A stretch of 42,115 nucleotides of DNA, taken from Sneathiellales bacterium. GTDB lineage: Bacteria > Pseudomonadota > Alphaproteobacteria > JANQFL01. This document shows positions 9,280 through 17,686 of the stretch, piece by piece (position 1 is the first letter of the stretch; each line of letters begins with the position of its first letter). The notes under the pieces were generated by a model, which saw only the letters and a program-made list of their open reading frames with translations, was not told where the DNA came from and did not search any database. The position numbers and the translations under genes are program-made. The stretch lies in the NCBI GenBank assembly GCA_028277845.1, contig JANQFL010000057.1, forward strand, positions 1 through 42,115, given 5' to 3'.

Positions 9280-10167
9280 CTAAATAACAAACAATGTCAC
9301 AGAATTTGTCAAGTATCCAAACAGTCCTGACCCTTTTTCTACAATAATTCCACTCTCCACCGGAGCTAATATTTCAGCAATACGTTCAGTAAAGCGTCGA
9401 TGTCTTTCAAAATAGTAATAAATTCGGCCTTTGTGCTGCGAACTTCCGTCTTTTGGAACCCGTTGTATATTTATTATATCGGCATCATTGTTACGCAATA
9501 TTTCCGCGATTTTTTTAACATCAACTTCTCGGCTACAGCAATAATATATTCTTACTCTTAATTGCTCTAAAGATTTACGCTCGTCTGAATACTCTTGGTC
9601 AAACTTCCAAGGTTTAAAAAAAGGTTTATCTTGCTGCTCTTCCCCTTCAGCCAAGAAAATCAAATCTGCACTATTAACTTCATCTTCTTCTGCTGGTTCT
9701 TGCGCTAGACTCGACACCTTATGAACTAAATTTGACAAAGGCAGGTTGTGCACCTCTTTATCTACTGCTTCCGCCATTCGATAGTCATTCTTGCTTTGGT
9801 CAGTTTGAAATAAGTACTTGGCGTCATTTGAATAGGAATTTAATGGCATTACTTCAGTATATTTGAGTTCAGCGGCTTGAACCTGACTTACGCCCATTGC
9901 AGCAGCAAAAATTACTCCAGTGTTTATGACAAAATAAATAATTTTCAGAAGTAATCCTCCGCTGCTCCACCGAATCATAACAGCGCCAGAAATCAATAAA
10001 CTCAAGATGCCGCCAGAATAGCGAGGCTCTATGTCAAAATGCGCGTTTAATGCGGCCGAGATCATGACTATCGCTCCAGCAGCGATGCCAGGTGTTATCA
10101 TCGATTGTGGAGTCAAAAAGTCGTCAATATTTACACTAGAAGTTTCAACCTCTTCTGGATCCGCCAT
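9280..10167 (-). CDS. Orphan three-TM membrane protein with a soluble C-terminal domain
   Basis: I do not recognise this protein. From ATG at 10167 it has about 295 residues. An alternative TTG start lies at 10179, but the GGGGGAG tract fits the ATG better although it is close. A short acidic N-terminus is followed by three hydrophobic helices (around ITPGIAAGAIVMISAALNA, GGILSLLISGAVMI and IIYFVINTGVIFAAAMGV). The ~190-residue soluble part is charged and ends in an alpha/beta-looking region (VRIYYCCSREVDVKKIAEIL, then GRIYYYFERHRRFTERIAEI). That pattern loosely recalls LytR C-terminal or SPOR-like folds. The DNA is near 40 % GC where I counted, far below its surroundings. It is the only gene in an AT-rich block bounded on both sides by enoyl-CoA hydratase 3' ends. 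Confidence 0.7.
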   Translation of the reverse strand: MADPEEVETSSVNIDDFLTPQSMITPGIAAGAIVMISAALNAHFDIEPRYSGGILSLLISGAVMIRWSSGGLLLKIIYFVINTGVIFAAAMGVSQVQAAELKYTEVMPLNSYSNDAKYLFQTDQSKNDYRMAEAVDKEVHNLPLSNLVHKVSSLAQEPAEEDEVNSADLIFLAEGEEQQDKPFFKPWKFDQEYSDERKSLEQLRVRIYYCCSREVDVKKIAEILRNNDADIINIQRVPKDGSSQHKGRIYYYFERHRRFTERIAEILAPVESGIIVEKGSGLFGYLTNSVTLFVI

Positions 10168-10406
10168 CTGCTCCCCCAATTTATTAAGAGGTCATAGGTT
10201 GTAACAATTAGTGCACTGCTACTAATTGTAGGCATTTGACATTCGCCATGTCAATTTAGGAGATATCTAGAAGAAGATGTGTATTATTTGAAAAGCGTTT
10301 CCGATGCCCTCCATTCCAATTGGTCATTGACGTCTATATTTTGTTGAGCTGATGAATGGCTAGTGTGACGGATTGTTTTCCGACCAACTAGGCAGATAAA
10401 TACCTG
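10168..10406. other. AT-rich spacer between the orphan membrane gene and enoyl-CoA hydratase
   Basis: About 240 AT-rich bases that belong to the same low-GC block as the membrane protein gene and end within a few bases of the enoyl-CoA hydratase stop codon. It presumably carries the leftward promoter of the membrane gene. No coding sequence, strong terminator or clear repeat is seen. Confidence 0.4.
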
Positions 10407-11201
10407 TTACTCCCCCTTAAACTCCGGCGCCCGCTTCTCGGCGAACGCCGTCACGCCCTCGGCCCAGTCGTTGGTGGCGGCGCAGTCGGCGAAGCTCAGG
10501 GCTTCGGCCGCGAGTTGGGTTTCCATGGCGTTGCCCAGCGATGCGTTGAGCAGCGTCTTGGTGTTGCCGATGGCGTGTCTTGGACCATTGGCGAGGCGGC
10601 CGGCGAGCTTGGCGGTTTCGGCCTCCAGCTCGGCGGCGGGCACGATGCGGTTGATCAGGCCGAGCTCGAGCGCCGTTTGCGCGTCGAAGCGGTCGCCCAG
10701 CAGGGCGATTTCCATGGCCCGCTTCATGCCGACCGTGCGGGGCAGGAAGTAGGTGCCCGAGCCGTCGGGGCTGGTGCCGATGCGCACGTAAGCCAACGAG
10801 AAAAACGCGTCGTCGCCGGCGATGGCCAGGTCGCAGGCCATGACCAGGCTCATGCCGAACCCGGCGGCAGCGCCGCGCACGCTGGCGATGACCGGCTGGC
10901 GCATGCGGCGGAGCGTAAAGACGACTGGATGCAGGCGGTGGATGCGGGCCTCGAACATCTTGCGCCGCTCCTCGCCGTCCATTTCGGCCAGGGTCGAGAA
11001 GTTCTTGACGTCGCCGCCCGACATGAAGTGCTCGCCCGCGCCGCGGATGACGACGGCGCCGACGTTGCGGTCGTGCTCGGCGTCGATGAGGAAGTCGCGC
11101 AGGCCCGCGACCATGTCGTCGCTCAACGCGTTGAGCACCTCGGGCCGGTTGAGGGTGATGGTGGCGACGCCGTCGGCGATGTCGGTCAGGATATCGGGCA
11201 T
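10407..11201 (-). CDS. Enoyl-CoA hydratase/isomerase (crotonase family)
   Basis: Crotonase-fold acyl-CoA enzyme of 264 residues, full length for the family. The first oxyanion-hole segment is GEHFMSGGDVKNF and the second is GAAAGFGMSLVMACDLAIAG. The usual second catalytic Glu region reads GTSPDGSGTYFLPR, with an Asp where classical hydratases have Glu. This recalls PaaG-type isomerases, so hydratase versus isomerase activity is open. A GAGGA ribosome site precedes the ATG. It lies downstream of a metallo-hydrolase and an acyl-CoA dehydrogenase on the same strand, consistent with fatty- or branched-chain acyl catabolism. Its 3' end is repeated twice to the left, marking an insertion hot spot. 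Confidence 0.9.
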   Translation of the reverse strand: MPDILTDIADGVATITLNRPEVLNALSDDMVAGLRDFLIDAEHDRNVGAVVIRGAGEHFMSGGDVKNFSTLAEMDGEERRKMFEARIHRLHPVVFTLRRMRQPVIASVRGAAAGFGMSLVMACDLAIAGDDAFFSLAYVRIGTSPDGSGTYFLPRTVGMKRAMEIALLGDRFDAQTALELGLINRIVPAAELEAETAKLAGRLANGPRHAIGNTKTLLNASLGNAMETQLAAEALSFADCAATNDWAEGVTAFAEKRAPEFKGE

Positions 11202-11226
11202 GATGGTCGGTCCTCTTTTTGTTAGC

Positions 11227-11408
11227 GGCCATGACCGGAACGGTCATGGCCTTACCTCAAGCGCCGGGCGCAGCACCTCCGTGCTGCTTGGCTCGCCGCA
11301 TTAGCGGCGCGGCGCCCATATCTGTTTTTGGGCGCCGGCCAAGTTCCGATGAAGGAAATTCATCGCAACTTGGAAACTTAGCGGCCATGACCGGCACCGG
11401 TCATGGCC
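11227..11408. repeat. Cluster of five inverted repeats in one intergenic spacer
   Basis: Five stem-loops lie in about 180 bases. The first (11227-11251) has perfect 11-bp arms GGCCATGACCG/CGGTCATGGCC. The second (11270-11287) has 7-bp arms. The third (11310-11337) has 8-bp arms around a T-rich loop. The fourth (11339-11373) has 15 pairs with one internal mismatch. The fifth (11383-11408) repeats the first motif with 12-bp arms. The first and last share both the stem and the flanking TTAGC. They may act as terminators or RNA-processing sites, or be a REP-like mobile repeat. No strong T tract follows them. Confidence 0.8.
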
Positions 11409-11444
11409 TGACTTCACACGCCGGACTCTGTCTCCGCGCCTCGT

Positions 11445-12530
11445 TCAGGCGGCGTCGGCGGAGCCGGAACCCGCGTCGCCGAAATGCCGGACCGCGCCGA
11501 TGGTGCGGTACTGATAAACGCCGGCCTCGTCCAGCTCGCGGCCGATCAAGCCGCGGCCCATCAGGTAGTGCAGATGCGCCATGCCCTCGCCGGTGGCCAG
11601 CACCACGTTGGGGCCCTCCAGCTTGCGGCGGAAGATGTGGGGCAGCACGGTCAGCGCGGTCTGCGGCTCGGCGCAGGCGGCGAGCAGGGCATCGAGGCGC
11701 GTGTCGTGGTGGTGGGCGAGGCTGTCGAGCCTTGCGTGCAGGCCGAAGAACGGGTCGTTGTGGGCCGGCAGGGTCAGCGTGTCGTCGGGCAGCGGTTTGA
11801 AGGTGGGGAGTGAGTCGAGATAGAAGCCGAGCGGGTTGGCGTCGGGCTCGCCCGGGTAGACGCCGATGTGGGGCGAGATGTTGGGCAGCACCTGGTCGCC
11901 GGAGATGAGGAGCTTCAAGTCGGCGCAGTAGAGGCAGGCGTGCTCGGGCGAATGGCCGCGGCCGACCATGACGCGCCATTCATGGCCGCCGATGATGATG
12001 GCCTCGCCGTCGACGATGCGGCGGAAGGACCGCGGGATCGGTGTGACGGCGCTCTGGAAGTGGCTGTAGCCGCGTTTCTTGTAATCGTCGATGAGGTCTT
12101 CGCCGAAACCGGCGCGGCGGTAGAAGCGCACCACGTCGTCGGGCAGCGCGTCCTGGGCGTCGAGCGCCAGCATGCGGCCGAAGGTCCACTCGCCCAGCGT
12201 CATCCACAGGCCGACGTCCCAGCGTTCGGTCAGCCAGCCGGCCTGGCCGAGATGGTCGGGGTGGAAGTGGGTGCAGATCACCCGCTTGACCGGGCGGCCG
12301 TCGAGGGTCTGGGCGAAGACCGATTCCCAGGCCTCCCGGATGGTGCCGGTGCCGAGGCCGGTGTCGACGATGGTCCAGCCGTCGTCGTCGCGCAGCAGCC
12401 AGAGATTGATGTATTCCAGCCCGGGAATGGGGATCGGCATGCGCACCCAGAAGACGCCGTCGGCGACCTCGAGGGCCTGGCCGGTCTCGGGGCGTGTGTC
12501 GAAGGGAAAACGGATCGTCTCGCTGCTCAT
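11445..12530 (-). CDS. Metallo-beta-lactamase-fold hydrolase with C-terminal helical domain
   Basis: Predicted zinc hydrolase, 361 residues from ATG at 12530 (MSSETIRFPF). An upstream in-frame ATG at 12647 would add a low-complexity Pro/Arg stretch that overlaps a palindromic operator-like region, so it is rejected. Metal ligands are visible in THFHPDHLGQ (HxHxDH), GRGHSPEHACLY and SGDQVLP. The C-terminal ~70 residues form a winged-helix-like domain as in LACTB2-type proteins. It sits between an acyl-CoA dehydrogenase and an enoyl-CoA hydratase on the same strand, so a thioester or lactone substrate is a reasonable guess but not shown. Confidence 0.87.
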   Translation of the reverse strand: MSSETIRFPFDTRPETGQALEVADGVFWVRMPIPIPGLEYINLWLLRDDDGWTIVDTGLGTGTIREAWESVFAQTLDGRPVKRVICTHFHPDHLGQAGWLTERWDVGLWMTLGEWTFGRMLALDAQDALPDDVVRFYRRAGFGEDLIDDYKKRGYSHFQSAVTPIPRSFRRIVDGEAIIIGGHEWRVMVGRGHSPEHACLYCADLKLLISGDQVLPNISPHIGVYPGEPDANPLGFYLDSLPTFKPLPDDTLTLPAHNDPFFGLHARLDSLAHHHDTRLDALLAACAEPQTALTVLPHIFRRKLEGPNVVLATGEGMAHLHYLMGRGLIGRELDEAGVYQYRTIGAVRHFGDAGSGSADAA

Positions 12531-12654
12531 ACGTCTCGGTCTTTCGTGATCGCCTATGCCGGTTCGGGCGGGTCCCGGCGGGTCTCTTCGGAACTTGGCC
12601 GGCCGTGCCGGAACGGACGGGCGGAACCCCGGCATGAGGCCCCGCACCAGACTA

Positions 12655-12680
12655 AGTTAACGTTAACGTAAACGTCAACT
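12655..12680. promoter_or_regulatory. 26-bp operator-like palindrome before the metallo-hydrolase gene
   Basis: The arms AGTTAACGTT and AACGTCAACT are inverted repeats with one mismatch, separated by six bases. The right part contains ACGTAAACGT, whose complement ACGTTTACGT resembles the core I remember for LiuR, a MerR-family regulator of branched-chain acyl catabolism. A related ACGTTTACG lies upstream of the acyl-CoA dehydrogenase at 14563-14571. The position, 125 bases before the metallo-hydrolase ATG, suits transcriptional control. Confidence 0.5.
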
Positions 12681-12742
12681 CCTAAGGGCATAAGCCGGCA
12701 CCCGCCCTACAGGTTTTCTAAACGTATCCCGCCGAAAACGGC

Positions 12743-14539
<1,797 letters not shown>

Positions 14540-14562
14540 GACCCGTAACCCTCGTATCCGAC

Positions 14563-14571
14563 ACGTTTACG
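14563..14571. promoter_or_regulatory. ACGTTTACG motif upstream of the acyl-CoA dehydrogenase
   Basis: Nine bases identical to the core of the palindrome at 12655-12680, placed 24 bases before the dehydrogenase ATG. Sharing the motif suggests one regulator for both transcription units, but a 9-base match alone is weak evidence. Confidence 0.3.
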
Positions 14572-14766
14572 GCCGTTTGCCCATCATCGGCTTCGGGGCG
14601 CCGGCCGCAGGGACAGAACGCCCCTTCTAGAGCATTTCGCGGGCGGTTGGAACCGCGCGATGGGCGATTCCACCGCTCCCGGCGGCTTTCCCCGACATCT
14701 ACCGCCCGGGTTCAGCAACCATCGCGGCAATGGGCCGGCTCATCATCCCGTGTTGGTCACCAATCC
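14572..14766. other. Intergenic stretch with no recognised gene
   Basis: GC-rich spacer between the leftward acyl-CoA dehydrogenase and the rightward small gene at 14871. It presumably holds the dehydrogenase promoter. No credible coding sequence, RNA gene or terminator was seen. Confidence 0.4.
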
Positions 14767-14792
14767 GCCGAAAACCGGTGCCGAAAACCGGT
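14767..14792. repeat. Perfect tandem 13-bp repeat
   Basis: Two adjacent exact copies of GCCGAAAACCGGT, each ending in the palindrome ACCGGT. They lie just left of a CtrA-type site and could bind a protein, or may simply be a local duplication. Confidence 0.7.
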
Positions 14793-14808
14793 ATTCCGGG
14801 CGCCAGCA

Positions 14809-14823
14809 TTAATGCCACGTTAA
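14809..14823 (+). promoter_or_regulatory. CtrA-type site TTAA-N7-TTAA
   Basis: A perfect match to the full CtrA recognition pattern of alphaproteobacteria (TTAA, seven bases, TTAA) is centred about 55 bases before the ATG of the 86-residue gene at 14871. Such AT hexamers are rare in this GC-rich DNA. CtrA controls cell-cycle and motility genes in this class, so the small gene downstream may belong to that regulon. Confidence 0.55.
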
Positions 14824-14870
14824 TCCGCAGCGCCTAGCTTAGCGCCAATGATTAGGACGAGAGCGCGATT

Positions 14871-15131
14871 ATGCTGACATCAGAACAGAGCCTCGAATTC
14901 ATCCTCGAGAAGGTCGAAGACATCGGTAAGGGCGAAAAGGTCCACCAGCAGGCCGCATACAAGGCGCTGCTCAACCTGACCCAGCGCTGGGCCGAACCGA
15001 TGGACAGCTTCATCGACGACGACCTCGCCATGGCCGAGCAGGTCGGCCAGGACCTGGCCGAGGTACAGCGGCACATCGCGGACCTGCAGCACGCCTATCT
15101 GCGCGCCCTGTTCGGCGAAGCCGCCGCCTAA
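14871..15131 (+). CDS. Small all-helical protein of unknown function
   Basis: 86 residues, acidic, with no transmembrane segment and no Cys. The sequence looks fully helical with heptad-like spacing, for example ILEKVEDIGKGEKVHQQAAY and DLAEVQRHIADLQHAYLRAL, suggesting a helical bundle or coiled-coil dimer. I do not recognise the family. GGACGAGAG lies just before the ATG. It stands alone behind a CtrA-type site and is followed by a Sua5/TsaC gene 63 bases later. High GC and normal codon use argue for a real gene. Confidence 0.75.
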   Translation: MLTSEQSLEFILEKVEDIGKGEKVHQQAAYKALLNLTQRWAEPMDSFIDDDLAMAEQVGQDLAEVQRHIADLQHAYLRALFGEAAA

Positions 15132-15194
15132 GGCACCACCGCCCCGTCACTCACGGGCTATACACCGGCGCACGGTCAGGTAGACTGCACGCCC

Positions 15195-16187
15195 GTGAGC
15201 ACAACATCATCCAAATCCGGCAAGGCCGCCAACGTGCGCGCCGCCACCGACGGCGCCGTCAAGGACGCCGCCGCCTGCCTGCGTGACGGCGACCTGATCG
15301 CCTTCCCCACGGAAACGGTCTACGGCCTGGGCGGCGACGCCACCAACGACCAGGCCGTCGCCCGCATCTTCGCCGCCAAGGGCCGGCCCCAGTTCAATCC
15401 GCTGATCGTGCACGTGCCCGACATGGACGCGGCCCACCGGCTGGTCGACTTCAACGGCCTGGCCGGACGGGTGGCGGAGGCGCTGTGGCCCGGACCGCTG
15501 ACCATCGTGCTGCCCCGGAAAGATACCTGCCCGGTGTCGCGGCTGGCCAGCGCCGGGCTGGACACCCTGGCGGTGCGCATCCCGAGCCACCCCCTGTCGC
15601 AGCGCCTGCTGACCGAATGCGGCCTGCCCATTGCCGCGCCCAGCGCCAATTCGTCGGGCCGCATCAGCCCGACCACCGCACGGCACGTGGCCGACGACCT
15701 GGGCGGCGCGGTGGCGCTGATCCTCGACGGCGGCCCGTGCAAGGTGGGCCTGGAATCCACCGTCGTCGACCTGTCCGGTCCGCAACCGGCCCTGCTGCGC
15801 CCCGGCGGCCTGACCGAGGACGCCATCACGCCCCTGACCGGCCCGCTGGTGAAACCCGAACCCAGCGCCGAGGACGCCGTCATGCGCTCACCCGGCCTGC
15901 TGACCAGTCACTACGCGCCGCACCTGCCGCTGCGCCTCGACGCCACCGACCCGCGGCCCGACGAAGCCCTGCTCGCTTTCGGCCCCGACGTCCCTGCCGG
16001 GGCCGCCCGCACCGCGAATCTCAGCGACACCGGCGACCTGGTGGAAGCCGCCGCCAACCTGTTCGCCATGCTGCATGAGTTGGACGACCCGGCGCTCGCC
16101 GGCATCGCCGCCATGCCGATCCCGGAAGACGGCCTCGGTGTCGCCATCAACGACCGGCTCAGACGGGCGGCCGCACCCCGGGGGTGA
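15195..16187 (+). CDS. tsaC: L-threonylcarbamoyladenylate synthase (Sua5/TsaC type)
   Basis: Makes threonylcarbamoyl-AMP from threonine, bicarbonate and ATP for the t6A modification of ANN-decoding tRNAs. The YrdC-fold domain shows FPTETVYGLGGDAT, KGRPQFNPLIVHV, LWPGPLTIVLPRKD, LAVRIPSHP and PSANSSGRISPT. At 330 residues it has the extra C-terminal Sua5 domain, joined by a linker near 210-235 that contains SPGLLTSHYAPHLPL, the usual conserved junction. The GTG at 15195 is the only start that keeps the N-terminal strand intact. This is a core housekeeping gene. Confidence 0.95.
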   Translation: MSTTSSKSGKAANVRAATDGAVKDAAACLRDGDLIAFPTETVYGLGGDATNDQAVARIFAAKGRPQFNPLIVHVPDMDAAHRLVDFNGLAGRVAEALWPGPLTIVLPRKDTCPVSRLASAGLDTLAVRIPSHPLSQRLLTECGLPIAAPSANSSGRISPTTARHVADDLGGAVALILDGGPCKVGLESTVVDLSGPQPALLRPGGLTEDAITPLTGPLVKPEPSAEDAVMRSPGLLTSHYAPHLPLRLDATDPRPDEALLAFGPDVPAGAARTANLSDTGDLVEAAANLFAMLHELDDPALAGIAAMPIPEDGLGVAINDRLRRAAAPRG

Positions 16188-16219
16188 GACCGGTCTCCGG
16201 CTTTCGGATGAGCCGACTC

Positions 16220-17410
16220 TCACATTTCCCGCCGGTCGACCCACAGCACAGAGATGGCAGCGAACAGTCCCAGGACCGCGGAGAGCAACATCATACCGAG
16301 CAGGCCGTAGGCCGCGTTGTGTTCGGTCAGCACCGCGCCGGTGATCGCCGACATCACGGCGCCGCCGCCGACGGTGAGCGCGCCCGACAGTCCCGCAGCG
16401 CTGCCCGCCAGTTTCGGCCGCACCGACAGGGCGCCGGCATTGCTGCCGGGCATGGTGATGCCGTTGCCCATGCCGTAGAAGATGCAGGCGCCGAACAATG
16501 TGACCGGGTGCACGTACCCCAGCAGTACGATGACGAGCCCCGATATCAAACCCGCACACGCGACCAGCCGCCCGGCGATCATCATGGTGGTGAGCGCATG
16601 GCGCGCCGCGAACCGGCCGGCGAGAAAACTGCCGAACACGAAGCCGCAGGTGATGCTGCCGATGTAGAGCCCGAGTTCCACGGTCGGGATGCCGAACAGG
16701 ACGGTGGCGACGAACGGCGCGCCGCCCAGGAAGGCATAGAAGCCGCCGATCGAGAACGCCATGCACAGGGCATACCCCCAGAACCGGCGGGAACCGAACA
16801 GCTCGGGATAGGCACGGAACTGCTGCCCCATGGTTTGCGACGGGCTCAAATTGGTTTCGCGCAAGTCGAACAGACACAGCGCAAACACCGATAGACCGAA
16901 CACCAGGAACGCGGCGAAGCTGGCGCGCCAGCCGAACAGCCCGTCCAGGGCGCCGCCGAACATCGGCCCCAGCATGGGCGCGATGGCATAGGCCATGGCG
17001 AGATAACCCATCAGACTGGCCGATTTCCGGCTTCCCGACGTGTCGCGGATGACCGCCAGCGAGACCGTGTGGCCGGAAATGATGGCGGCCTGCATCATGC
17101 GGAACAGCAGAAACACGGTCACATTGGGCGCCAGCAGGCACCCGAACGACGCCAGACCGAAAAGCACAAGTCCCGACAGGATCACCGGCCGGCGTCCGAA
17201 GCGGTCGGACAGCGGCCCCATGATCAACTGCAAGGCCGCGGTCATGGCGGCATAGCCGGCGATGGAGAGGTTCACCAGGGCATAGGGGGCGTCGAACTCC
17301 GCCGCGATGTTGGACAACGATGGCAGAAACATGTTCAGGGAGACGATCGACAACCCGCTCAACAGGATCAGCGTGACCAATCGGGGCGGATTGACGGTTT
17401 CCTGGTTCAT
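16220..17410 (-). CDS. Bcr/CflA-family drug efflux MFS transporter
   Basis: Inner-membrane proton-coupled exporter of about 396 residues with 12 predicted helices. MFS motif A appears as GPLSDRFGRRPVIL after helix 2, with RMMQAA and AYAIAPMLGPMFGG typical of the DHA1 Bcr/CflA group. The start at 17410 (MNQETVNPP) has a GGAGAG ribosome site eight bases upstream. An in-frame ATG at 17425 overlaps that site and is less likely. Upstream on the same strand lie a sigma70-like promoter, a candidate 15-codon leader peptide and an intrinsic terminator ending 37 bases before the start, which suggests inducible attenuation. Substrates could include antibiotics or sulfonamides; none is shown. Confidence 0.92.
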   Translation of the reverse strand: MNQETVNPPRLVTLILLSGLSIVSLNMFLPSLSNIAAEFDAPYALVNLSIAGYAAMTAALQLIMGPLSDRFGRRPVILSGLVLFGLASFGCLLAPNVTVFLLFRMMQAAIISGHTVSLAVIRDTSGSRKSASLMGYLAMAYAIAPMLGPMFGGALDGLFGWRASFAAFLVFGLSVFALCLFDLRETNLSPSQTMGQQFRAYPELFGSRRFWGYALCMAFSIGGFYAFLGGAPFVATVLFGIPTVELGLYIGSITCGFVFGSFLAGRFAARHALTTMMIAGRLVACAGLISGLVIVLLGYVHPVTLFGACIFYGMGNGITMPGSNAGALSVRPKLAGSAAGLSGALTVGGGAVMSAITGAVLTEHNAAYGLLGMMLLSAVLGLFAAISVLWVDRREM

Positions 17411-17447
17411 CGCATATCTCTCCATCGGCAGCGGTCAAACCGCAGGC

Positions 17448-17479
17448 AAAAAAAACGCCCCCGCAAAGCAGTGGGGGCG
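17448..17479 (-). terminator. Intrinsic terminator in the 5' leader of the efflux gene
   Basis: Reading leftward, a 7-bp all-GC stem CGCCCCC/GGGGGCG with a 10-base loop is followed at once by eight T residues. It lies between the leader promoter and the efflux start codon, so it would stop most transcripts before the transporter gene unless prevented. Confidence 0.85.
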
Positions 17480-17503
17480 CATGGGGATCCGGTTCGGGTA
17501 CCG

Positions 17504-17551
17504 TTACCGGTCCAAGCGCCTTTCTCCTACGACGACGATAAGGATGTGCAT
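17504..17551 (-). CDS. Candidate 15-residue leader peptide before the efflux gene
   Basis: The short reading frame encodes MHILIVVVGERRLDR and stops 25 bases before the terminator stem. Its IVVVGE core at residues 5-10 resembles the IAVVE arrest motif of Erm-type antibiotic leader peptides. GGGAG lies ten bases upstream. An overlapping alternative ATG at 17559 would encode MPECTSLSSS but is only two bases from the GGGAG. A weak hairpin with CCGGT/ACCGG arms spans its stop codon and could switch with the terminator. The peptide is a prediction from layout; no homologue is known to me. Confidence 0.45.
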   Translation of the reverse strand: MHILIVVVGERRLDR

Positions 17552-17580
17552 TCCGGCATGGCTCCCGCTGTTCAACCGGA

Positions 17581-17610
17581 ACGGTAAGGGCGGCCGGCCG
17601 CTTCTGTCAA
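17581..17610 (-). promoter_or_regulatory. Sigma70-type promoter of the efflux leader
   Basis: On the minus strand TTGACA (17610-17605) is followed after 18 bases by TACCGT (17586-17581). Transcription would begin near 17574, giving a short untranslated lead before the leader peptide start at 17551. Confidence 0.55.
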
Positions 17611-17686
17611 CGGCGTCGGGACCGTCGCGGGGACAATCCGGACCGGCTCATTGCCGACGCCCGCGCAATCCGCTACATCCTAGGGC

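Noticed and set aside
8019-10623. Phage-type att site duplication at the crotonase 3' end
   Set aside because: The two fragments end at different gene positions and no integrase is encoded in the window, so a simple attL/attR pair does not explain them.
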